A DNA stretch of 64,000 nucleotides from Prevotellaceae bacterium UBA4332 (GTDB lineage Bacteria > Bacteroidota > Bacteroidia > Bacteroidales > Bacteroidaceae), in contig DGTQ01000007.1 of assembly GCA_002394365.1 (NCBI GenBank), positions 62,001-126,000 on the forward strand, given 5' to 3'. A model generated the notes under the pieces. That model saw only the letters and a program-made list of their open reading frames with translations. It did not search any database and had not been told where the DNA came from. Positions 39,233-46,878 of the stretch are shown here, piece after piece; the stretch's first letter is position 1; the number at the start of each line of letters is the position of its first letter. A program made the translations under genes and the position numbers.

Positions 39233-41136
39233 TGGCTAAGTTAGTTATACCAGTAAAAGGAAAACACCTGTACGTAGTCGGAATAGACTTCGGGCATGGC
39301 GAGACGTCGGCAGCCATCTGCCCTATAGAGTGGGGTAAGGATGCTGGTCTGAGAGAGTCGAAGGTGACAGACATAGATATGGATATTGCCGCAAGGAAAA
39401 AGGTAATACCATCTGCTATCTGTCGGAAGGATGGCTATTATTATATTGGTGATGAAGCATTCGAACATGTCACCGATAACAATGGGATACGGTTGGCCTT
39501 TAAACAAAAGCCAGCATCTCTCAATGGTGAGCAGGAGAAGCTCATGATGGATTATATGAATGCCATCTATAAGCGCATTAGAGAGAGTTGTACAGAATTG
39601 AAAGATGGCAATCATATTGTGTACATAGCCCGTCCATCAGGTTGGGTTGACGAGTCCTGCAAGGAACTCTATCGACAGATGGCCCTTAAGGCAGGTTTAC
39701 CGCTCGGAGGTCTCACTTCAGAGTCGCGAGCAGCCATTTTTTATGCCAAAAGTCCCAGCGTAAACTTTGCCAATGAAATTTCGCGAGGTGCTATCGTGTT
39801 TGACTTAGGATCCAGTACGCTTGATTTTACTTACCTTGACGATGACAACAAACCTGTAGACTCTGGTGATAACCTTGGAGCCAGCCTCATCGACAATGCT
39901 ATCTTGGAAAGAATGGTCTTGAAGGATGAGGATGTGAAGGAGTTTGTGGAGAAGTTCCCTGAGTACAAAGATTCTTTGAGGTTTAAGGCACGCAAGTTCA
40001 AGGAGGATGCCTACAGCCGCAATGAGAATTCGAAAACTATTGGGGGATTCCCTCTAGGTAACATCATCGATGACACAGAACCATCGTATGATGACTATGC
40101 TGATGTTTATGTACGGTTACGCATCAATAACTTAGCAGAGCTGAATGCTTTAGTGGAAGAGCATACCCAGTACATGAACAAACTGCGAGAAGCACTGTTA
40201 GATTTCAAGACCAAGAAGATTCCTGGAAAGTCTATCAATGGTGTTTTCCTGACAGGTGGAGCCAGTCGCATGAACTTCATCCGTCCATTGATAGCCGAGA
40301 CGCTCTCACTGCCACTTGATAAAGTGAAGATAGACAATGACAATCCCTCACTCACAATATCGCGCGGCATAGCCTTGTTGGGTGCTACCGATGCCATAAC
40401 TACGGTGCTGGTGGAAGAACTGAAAAAACAACTGCCTCAATTGGTCAGTGATGAGTCAAAGACCGATTCGCTTAGTAGAAAACTTGCAACTAATATCACA
40501 AAAGAAGCATGGAATGTTGTTGAGAGTACTTGTCACAGTTGGATAAATTATGGCACGTCTACCGATGAAGACGAACTTAAAGAAAAGTTGAAGAGAAACA
40601 TAGAGATTTTTAAAAATAGTAGAATCTCAGCAATAGTAAATGATACTCTTCAGGATTATCTGCGTGTAGGAAGTGAAGATGTCAGAAAGAAAATGAACGA
40701 AATCATCAGCAGATATGCACCTGGACGCGAGATTAAGATGTCTGGTAAAGTAAGAATAGACAGCATTGGAGACATCAGCAGTAGTTTGTCTGATATGTCG
40801 GCTGCCATTTCTGAAATATGCGATTCTATCTCAAATTGGGTGGGTGATGCTTTGTGGGCCGCATTGGGCTTTTTCCTTTGGGGTGTAGTTGCCTTTGGAT
40901 ACTATGCAATTAAAGGTGTCTATAATTTATTCCGAGATGATAAAGACAAACGCAAGGATAAGGCTGATAAAGTCCTTGAGAAGAAATCTGAGATTTGCTC
41001 AAATGTAGAGACTAAGATTATAGAACAATTGAAATCCAACACAGCCTTTAAGACCAAAGTCTCGAAGGCTCTGAGCAACTACTTCACAGAACAAATGGAG
41101 CAGAACCTACAACAAGTAACTATACCTATTGAATAA
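39232..41136 (+). CDS. Hsp70-like ATPase with C-terminal membrane segment
   Basis: 634 residues from the ATG at 39232. The actin/Hsp70 ATPase fold is clear: phosphate-1 YVVGIDFGHGETSAA at 13-27, phosphate-2 IVFDLGSSTLDFTYL at 187-201 and adenosine motif VFLTGGASRMNFIRP at 335-349. It lacks a recognisable DnaK substrate-binding beta domain. A helical region covers about 410-530. A hydrophobic stretch ALWAALGFFLWGVVAFGYYA at about 543-562 is followed by a charged helical tail. It therefore seems to be a membrane-tethered Hsp70 relative, not a general chaperone; the true dnaK is at 0.6 kb. It sits two bases ahead of the HerA-like gene. Confidence 0.85.
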   Translation: MAKLVIPVKGKHLYVVGIDFGHGETSAAICPIEWGKDAGLRESKVTDIDMDIAARKKVIPSAICRKDGYYYIGDEAFEHVTDNNGIRLAFKQKPASLNGEQEKLMMDYMNAIYKRIRESCTELKDGNHIVYIARPSGWVDESCKELYRQMALKAGLPLGGLTSESRAAIFYAKSPSVNFANEISRGAIVFDLGSSTLDFTYLDDDNKPVDSGDNLGASLIDNAILERMVLKDEDVKEFVEKFPEYKDSLRFKARKFKEDAYSRNENSKTIGGFPLGNIIDDTEPSYDDYADVYVRLRINNLAELNALVEEHTQYMNKLREALLDFKTKKIPGKSINGVFLTGGASRMNFIRPLIAETLSLPLDKVKIDNDNPSLTISRGIALLGATDAITTVLVEELKKQLPQLVSDESKTDSLSRKLATNITKEAWNVVESTCHSWINYGTSTDEDELKEKLKRNIEIFKNSRISAIVNDTLQDYLRVGSEDVRKKMNEIISRYAPGREIKMSGKVRIDSIGDISSSLSDMSAAISEICDSISNWVGDALWAALGFFLWGVVAFGYYAIKGVYNLFRDDKDKRKDKADKVLEKKSEICSNVETKIIEQLKSNTAFKTKVSKALSNYFTEQMEQNLQQVTIPIE

Positions 41137-41138
41137 CT

Positions 41139-43847
41139 ATGGCAAAAGAACTGACACTACAAGAGAAGCAAGCATTTGAGCCAATGGCCAAGGTCTTGGC
41201 GGCTAACGGTATAGCACAGTCTTTGTCGTTCACGTCGGAAAGAAAATACCTCAATGGCATATCCGGTAGTTCCATGCCTCTGTCGTTGGAACTTGCTACC
41301 AAACGGAGCGACCTTCCTGCCGCGCCCTATTGGATAAAGATAAGCCAAGTAGGCAAGCCAGTAGAGAATAGTGCTGAACAGTGCTTCACCGCCATCCAGA
41401 AAATACTTACAGCCTGCCATCTTCCCAGTAAGACCCAACTGATATTCTTAGTAAATGGCAAAGATGGTGTCTTCGAGATGTACCTGGGTATCAGGTCGTA
41501 CAGGAAAGACCAGGTAGATGCCACTTTTGCAGACAGTCTGAACGACTTTATAAAGGGCATTTGGCCTGGGATGAAGTGTCAGAGAGTAAAAGGCAATGTG
41601 GATACTATTCGCAAGAGTATTGATAGCCAGTATGACTGTATAGATGCTCTGACAGGTATCCCTTCAATGGAAACCCAATACAAAACGGTATATCCTGCCA
41701 CTATCGACACGCTGCTGGCTGGCATGCAGAAGAAGAACTTCACCTATATGGTGATAGCCGACCCCATAGAGGAGGCTGATGTGGATGCTATGCTCTATCA
41801 GGTAAGGGACTTCGGAGGACAGGCAGAGTCGCTAAAATCGTTCAACTACTCTGAGAACAAGTCGAGCAGTGTGAGCGTAGCGTTGAGCAAGTCGAAGTCT
41901 ATTTGTGACGGCACAAGTGAGAGCAAGCAAGAGAAAAGCAAATGGGGGATGGTGGGTGCTGGCCTTATGCTGGCCAGTGCTATGTTTCCACCAGCAGGAG
42001 TCCTGACGACAGCCTTGGCCATTGCTGACGGTGCCAATACCATAGCCGGCTCCAACTTGCTTGCAGAGTTTTCGCCATCGAAGACCACAGGCATATCTCA
42101 TTCGGAAACAACCACCGAAGGTCGCACTGATACCACATCAGACACCTCAGGCCAGGCTATCAGCAGCAATATCGTGAACAAGCAGATAGAGGCTGTGGGT
42201 GAACATCTTTTCTATCACGCAAAGCGTCTGGAGAGTGGTAAGGCTCTTGGCTGTTGGTCTGTGGGCGTATATCTGATGGCAGAAACGCCTCACGATATAC
42301 AGGCCGCATCCATGCAATTGAAGTCTATAGCCAGTGGGCAGGAGTCTATCTTTGAACCCGTCAGGATTCACCATATTGAGGATGTCCTTGGTAACTACTT
42401 GCCACAGACATTAGGCAATATGAGTACTCCTGTCATTCGGATAAAGGATGCCTCTGGCTCATACTTTGAGCATCCGTTGGGCCGACATTTCAGCGACTTG
42501 CGCACAGTGCTGACCACAAAGGAGTTGTCGTATTTCGTCAATTTCCCATTGCGCAGTGTACCAGGTATCAGTGTGGTAGACAGCTCGCCAGAGTTCAGCC
42601 TGAATGCGCCAGAGACTATCTCTGACAGCGAGGAAATTGCTTTGGGCAAATTGCTTTACGGTGGCTCTGCCACAAGCATTCCCTACCATCTGCCCTCGTC
42701 CTTGCTTGCCAAACATACACTGCTATGCGGCATCAACGGCACAGGAAAAACCAACACCGTGCAGGCTATCTTAGAAGGTATAGGCAATGTACCATTCCTT
42801 GTAATAGAACCTGCAAAGACAGAGTATGTAGACTGGGCTATTGAGCAGAACAAACAACACCCCGAACGTCCTGTGAAGATATTCATCCCTGGCTGCAATT
42901 CTTATCGAGACCGTAAGACAGGAGAGCCTGTAACAACTGAGCGGTTAAGGCTGAATCCTTTTGAGCCAGTATGGATTACTGAGGAGCAGACACCCAATGT
43001 GCTCTCTCATATCGACCGCTTAAAGTCTACGTTTGCGGCGGCTTTTCCGATGTATGACATTCTGCCTGTATTGTTAGAGGACCTTGTATATTCACTCTAC
43101 CAGTCACCTACGACTAACTGGATAGGCAAAGATGCCAACCCACAGTTTGGAAAGACTCTTCCACCTACACTGACAGGTATGGCCTTGCAGGTAGACAAAG
43201 TGATAGAGGCACATGGATATGAGAAACGAGTTGGTGACAACATGAAAGCGTGTCTCAACACCCGCATTGCTTCATTGCGGCGAGGGTGGAAGAAGGATAT
43301 GTTAGACACACTCCACTCTATTGCTTTCAATGAACTGTTCGACCAGCCTTGTGTCATTAATCTGTCGTATGTAGGAGATGACATAGACAAGTCGTTCTTC
43401 ATGTCAGTCATTCTGCAGTTCCTCTATGAATATCGTACCGCTCAGGCTGAGGCGGGATTGATAGACTTCAATGCCAATGACTGCCGTCATCTGACAGTAA
43501 TAGAAGAGGCTCACCGGGTAATGCAGAAATGCGACAAGGTGGACGAACCTCAATACAAAACGACAATGATGTTCAGCAATATGCTTTCTGAGATTCGGGC
43601 CTATGGTGAGGGCATGTTCCTTGTAGACCAAGTGCCAACTCGACTCTTACCTGACGCAATCAAGAATACCAACACCAAGATTACACACCGTCTGGTGTCG
43701 GAAGATGACTGCAAGGCTGTTGCTGAGTCAATGGGGCTGAGCAAAGAGCAACGACTAATACTGCCAAAATTGCTGGTGGGACAATGTGTAGTAACGACCT
43801 CTCTCTCAACTGACAAATACTGGATAAAAGTCAATAAGATGAAATAA
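41139..43847 (+). CDS. HerA/FtsK-like ATPase with internal hydrophobic segment
   Basis: 902 residues. The N-terminal half is unrecognised, with a Ser/Lys/Glu-rich stretch and a hydrophobic segment at about 270-298 (GMVGAGLMLASAMFPPAGVL). The HerA-type P-loop domain is C-terminal: Walker A LLCGINGTGKTNT near 527-539, Walker B LTVIEEAHRVM near 785-795, and VDQVPTRLLPDAIKNTNTKI near 830 as the sensor/arginine-finger region. Established defence systems pair HerA hexamers with nucleases or Sir2; here no nuclease is adjacent and the next gene encodes a zincin. It probably forms a hexamer bound to a membrane complex with the preceding proteins; this is inference. Confidence 0.85.
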   Translation: MAKELTLQEKQAFEPMAKVLAANGIAQSLSFTSERKYLNGISGSSMPLSLELATKRSDLPAAPYWIKISQVGKPVENSAEQCFTAIQKILTACHLPSKTQLIFLVNGKDGVFEMYLGIRSYRKDQVDATFADSLNDFIKGIWPGMKCQRVKGNVDTIRKSIDSQYDCIDALTGIPSMETQYKTVYPATIDTLLAGMQKKNFTYMVIADPIEEADVDAMLYQVRDFGGQAESLKSFNYSENKSSSVSVALSKSKSICDGTSESKQEKSKWGMVGAGLMLASAMFPPAGVLTTALAIADGANTIAGSNLLAEFSPSKTTGISHSETTTEGRTDTTSDTSGQAISSNIVNKQIEAVGEHLFYHAKRLESGKALGCWSVGVYLMAETPHDIQAASMQLKSIASGQESIFEPVRIHHIEDVLGNYLPQTLGNMSTPVIRIKDASGSYFEHPLGRHFSDLRTVLTTKELSYFVNFPLRSVPGISVVDSSPEFSLNAPETISDSEEIALGKLLYGGSATSIPYHLPSSLLAKHTLLCGINGTGKTNTVQAILEGIGNVPFLVIEPAKTEYVDWAIEQNKQHPERPVKIFIPGCNSYRDRKTGEPVTTERLRLNPFEPVWITEEQTPNVLSHIDRLKSTFAAAFPMYDILPVLLEDLVYSLYQSPTTNWIGKDANPQFGKTLPPTLTGMALQVDKVIEAHGYEKRVGDNMKACLNTRIASLRRGWKKDMLDTLHSIAFNELFDQPCVINLSYVGDDIDKSFFMSVILQFLYEYRTAQAEAGLIDFNANDCRHLTVIEEAHRVMQKCDKVDEPQYKTTMMFSNMLSEIRAYGEGMFLVDQVPTRLLPDAIKNTNTKITHRLVSEDDCKAVAESMGLSKEQRLILPKLLVGQCVVTTSLSTDKYWIKVNKMK

Positions 43848-43855
43848 GAACATTT

Positions 43856-44641
43856 ATGCTGGAAAATATAGAAAACATCGCCTCTGCTGCTTCTGATGCA
43901 CAAAGCGTGGAGCGTATCTCCGACTTGGAGTTGGAGTTTATTGGTGAATGTATTGATCCGCCTAGGCCAGAGGAGTTGGCTATAAGGATTGATGACATTA
44001 CAGGCGGAATGCCTCCCAAGGCAATTGATAGCAATCCTCAGATAGCTGAGATGCTAGAGCCTATCCGCGACCAGATTCCGCCGAAGTATCTGGAGGCACC
44101 TAACGATATGGAACAGGTGTCTCAGATATCAGACATGATGGCTGACACCATTGAACTGCGCCCTGAAAATTGGAAACAATTGTCACAGGAAGAACGACTT
44201 GCTGTGCTTAATGACCTTGAAATCAAAATAGCAGAAATAGAACATCGACCACCTTGTCCTATTTACACTAAGGATATGGGGCCAATCCAGCAGATGGGCG
44301 ACAAACTATATGGGAGTATGGGGGTACACCAAAGTAGTATATTCGGTGAAAGCATCACCATTAACTCGCGACTGCTCATGGGTGACAGTCAAGTCTGTTT
44401 CAAGGAAACACTTAACACGCTGGTGCATGAAGGTCGCCACTCTTATCAAACTTATAATATGACTGAGCGGGCAACGCATACCAGTCAGGGCGACCTGACC
44501 AACTGGCACAAAAATATGGAGGAATTTGGTTACCAATCCGTACAAAAGTGTGGTTTCAAGGCATATTGGCTACAACCAATAGAGGCTGATGCCCGCAAAT
44601 TCGCTGAAGATGTATTAATCGCTTACGAAAAGAAAATATGA
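43856..44641 (+). CDS. HExxH zinc metallopeptidase-like protein (zincin), possible effector
   Basis: 261 residues, no signal peptide. The N-terminal half is acidic and Pro-rich. The zincin helix LNTLVHEGRHSYQTYN (about residues 185-200) gives His190-Glu191-x-x-His194. A downstream QPIEADARKFAEDV near 240-253 supplies a likely third ligand, an arrangement seen in toxin-type peptidases that I recall with HE-x-RH-AYQ motifs. It lies 8 bases after the HerA-like gene and overlaps the next gene by 4. In an operon with a membrane protein and two ATPases, a peptidase is a good candidate for the damaging component, released or activated by the ATPases. Its substrate is unknown. Confidence 0.75.
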   Translation: MLENIENIASAASDAQSVERISDLELEFIGECIDPPRPEELAIRIDDITGGMPPKAIDSNPQIAEMLEPIRDQIPPKYLEAPNDMEQVSQISDMMADTIELRPENWKQLSQEERLAVLNDLEIKIAEIEHRPPCPIYTKDMGPIQQMGDKLYGSMGVHQSSIFGESITINSRLLMGDSQVCFKETLNTLVHEGRHSYQTYNMTERATHTSQGDLTNWHKNMEEFGYQSVQKCGFKAYWLQPIEADARKFAEDVLIAYEKKI

Positions 44642-44922
44642 ACACAAATGATATCATTAAGTTGCTGATGCAACAGGATTATACAGAGAAGGAAGCAATA
44701 GTCACAGCACAAGAACTCTCAGAACTTTCGCCACAATTGGAAGCCCTGTTCTGCCAATGGGTTGAGAATGGCTCTGAAGGAGATTATACAGCAGAAGAAT
44801 TCACTCTGTTAGAGTTGAAGCAGAAATTTGATATGACCTATCCTGCAGCCTTGCTTACCATCGACTGGCTCTTGAAAGACCCACAAGTGGCTAAGGTAGC
44901 TATTTGTTCTGGCGTGAGATAA
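44638..44922 (+). CDS. Small helical protein of unknown function (operon gene 5)
   Basis: 94 residues starting in an ATGA overlap with the zincin. It is acidic and all-helical in appearance (MNTNDIIKLLMQQDYTEKEA, then ELSELSPQLEALFCQWVENG), with no membrane segment or metal motif. The tight coupling to the zincin suggests an inhibitor or chaperone for it; an immunity role is a guess. It ends 8 bases before the next gene. Confidence 0.7.
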   Translation: MNTNDIIKLLMQQDYTEKEAIVTAQELSELSPQLEALFCQWVENGSEGDYTAEEFTLLELKQKFDMTYPAALLTIDWLLKDPQVAKVAICSGVR

Positions 44923-44930
44923 GATTGAGT

Positions 44931-45170
44931 ATGAGTGTATTCATATTAAAAGCCCGAAATCTCATTCCGCTTAATGGAGGGCAGATGATAGAACGTGGTA
45001 GACAGATAGAAGTCTACGTGAATAGTCCAGGCACTATGGCGAGCAACATATTCGTCACCCGTGATGGAAAGGAAGCTGTTGCGCGAGCTTTTGCTTTACA
45101 CGGCATACCTGCAACTCCGAACTACATGACAACGGGGAAATGGGATGTGCAACCACTAAAACCTCAATAG
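44931..45170 (+). CDS. Small beta-rich protein of unknown function (operon gene 6)
   Basis: 79 residues from the ATG at 44931; a frame nine codons longer overlaps gene 5. It is predicted beta-rich by pattern (SVFILKARNLIPLNGGQMIE, RGRQIEVYVNSPG) and ends QPLKPQ. No recognised domain. It is last in the operon; no hairpin terminator is seen directly after it. Confidence 0.6.
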   Translation: MSVFILKARNLIPLNGGQMIERGRQIEVYVNSPGTMASNIFVTRDGKEAVARAFALHGIPATPNYMTTGKWDVQPLKPQ

Positions 45171-45319
45171 CAATGGGGCGTCAGTGCAGCAAAGATAGAA
45201 CTGTCAGATTGCATAAGTGAATGATGGCATGACTACAGGTCATCAGAACCGAATGTGCCCACTACAACTATCACCGTAATAATCTGGCGATATTATTTGG
45301 TGATTTCAAAACATTGTTG

Positions 45320-45375
45320 TACCTTTGCACCCGATAGCGAGTCACAAAAAACGGCTGGTGACTCGTCATCGGGTG
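45320..45375 (+). promoter_or_regulatory. Promoter followed at once by an 18-bp hairpin
   Basis: TACCTTTG (45320-45327) is followed immediately by a stem, CACCCGAT-AG-CGAGTCAC (45328-45345), pairing with GTGACTCG-TC-ATCGGGTG (45358-45375) around a 12-nt loop. The presumed transcript would begin within the hairpin. No T run follows and no supportable gene lies downstream to 45600, so it may produce a small RNA. The hairpin also carries the 5' end of a spurious 79-codon frame. Nothing else was seen in 45171-45609. Confidence 0.55.
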
Positions 45376-45609
45376 GTCTTTGATGCAATTTATAGCAGAA
45401 CAACGAGATTAGTACGGTTTCTTATCCGTAACCCTCAAAATCCTCAATCTCCCGAACTGCCTTTATACAAAGAAATCCTGCAAATCTTTCCAAAGTTACA
45501 AAAAAACTTTTCTATTCACAAAAATGGAAAAAATTTAAAAACCGCCTACATATTTCATGTGTAAGACAGTCCTTTCCTCCTTTCTTTATTCTTATTTTAT
45601 TATGATCTT

Positions 45610-46830
45610 CTACCTCCTTCCGAAGAGGTCTTTGATGCCGTCGAGGTCGAAATTGAGGGAGAAGCGCAGGGTTTTGTCGAGAGGGTTGGACTGCGCTGTA
45701 GAGATGACGTAAGCGGCATCGAGGGTGAAGGCGCTCATGCGGAAGCCTGCACCTACGGTGAAGTACTTACGGTTGCCCTTGGACTGCGCTTCGTCATGAT
45801 AACCTGCGCGGATGGAGAAACGGTCGTTATAGACATACTCGGCGCCCACGCTCCACTGGATTTCCTCAAGTTCTTCCTTGAAACCGCCAGGGGCATCGCC
45901 AAAGCTGGTGAACATGCCTGCTATGGAGCCTTTGTTGTAATATACTTCGTCGGCGTATGCCTCGAGGTTGCTGGAGTTATTGGTGCCGTCGCCCACTTTT
46001 GTTTCACCTTTTTTGTAGGCTTCCATGTACTGCTCTATGGTAGGATAGGTGGGTACAAGGAGCTTGTTGGCATCGGCTGCTATGGTGAAGCGGTTGTACT
46101 CGTTGATGGGAATCATGAGAGCTGCACCCAGACGGAGGTTGGTGGGGATGAACTCGGAACGGTTGCTGCCTGCGAAGGTCATTTTTGAACCCATGTTGCG
46201 AAGGCTGAGACCAAGACCGAGCTGGCACTCACGCTGACCTATGTTGACGTAGTTCTGATAGTAGCAGGCGAGGTCGGCTGCAAAGGCTCCTGCTGCTGAG
46301 GACTCCTCTGTGCGTGAATAGGATATGTCGGAAAGGAGGTAGCGCACACCTGCTGCTATGGAGAATTTCTCGGAGAGCATGAGGGAGTAGGCTACGTCGA
46401 CAGACATCTCATAGGGCTTGATAGACTGGCTGAGGTCGGCTGCTCCGCTTTCGTCGGCGAAATACACTTCGCCAAGGGAGAAGTAATGGAGGGAGGCTGA
46501 GATAGCGCTGTAATCGCCTATGCGATAGTAACCTGAGAGGTAGGCGATGTTCATGTCATTTACCAGCTGACGAAGCCAGGGGGTATAGTTGAGCTGAACT
46601 CCTGCACGGGAGATGGTGAAGGGGTACTTGGCGGGGTTCCAGTACTGCGAGGAACAATCGGGGTCGGTGGCTGCGCCTACGTCACCCATACCTCCTGCAC
46701 GAGCGTCAGGAGCTATACTGTTGGACACCATAGCCGTATGGATGGGGTTGAACATGCTGGTCTTGGAGTCTGCTGCCATAGCACCAAGGGCAAGGCAGAG
46801 AAGGGCTGTTATGGTTAGTATCTTCCTCAT
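45610..46830 (-). CDS. porV: Type IX secretion outer-membrane protein PorV (LptO)
   Basis: 406 residues with a signal peptide (cleavage near GAMAADS). The mature start ISIAPDARAGGMGD-like segment, SNSIAPDARAGGMGDVGAAT then SSQYWNPAKYPF, is the PorV hallmark. The rest alternates short polar and hydrophobic strands of a FadL-like 14-strand barrel and ends in a strand FSLNFDLDGIKDLFGRR. PorV shuttles type IX cargo from the translocon to the sortase PorU at the outer membrane. It lies 48 bases after porU on the same strand, the usual PorU-PorV arrangement, and thus supports export of the pectin lyases encoded nearby. Confidence 0.93.
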   Translation of the reverse strand: MRKILTITALLCLALGAMAADSKTSMFNPIHTAMVSNSIAPDARAGGMGDVGAATDPDCSSQYWNPAKYPFTISRAGVQLNYTPWLRQLVNDMNIAYLSGYYRIGDYSAISASLHYFSLGEVYFADESGAADLSQSIKPYEMSVDVAYSLMLSEKFSIAAGVRYLLSDISYSRTEESSAAGAFAADLACYYQNYVNIGQRECQLGLGLSLRNMGSKMTFAGSNRSEFIPTNLRLGAALMIPINEYNRFTIAADANKLLVPTYPTIEQYMEAYKKGETKVGDGTNNSSNLEAYADEVYYNKGSIAGMFTSFGDAPGGFKEELEEIQWSVGAEYVYNDRFSIRAGYHDEAQSKGNRKYFTVGAGFRMSAFTLDAAYVISTAQSNPLDKTLRFSLNFDLDGIKDLFGRR

Positions 46831-46878
46831 TTACTTACTTTTTGTCGTACTTCTTAATAAACGTAATGGGGGGTGGTA

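Noticed and set aside
36400..45400. Prophage or integrative element around the Abi/Hsp70-HerA island
   Set aside because: No integrase, portal, capsid, relaxase or attachment-site duplication was seen; only a defence-type gene mix is supported.
45325..45564. 79-codon plus-strand frame after the Hsp70-HerA operon
   Set aside because: Its start lies inside the promoter-hairpin and the product has no features; the hairpin explains the sequence better.
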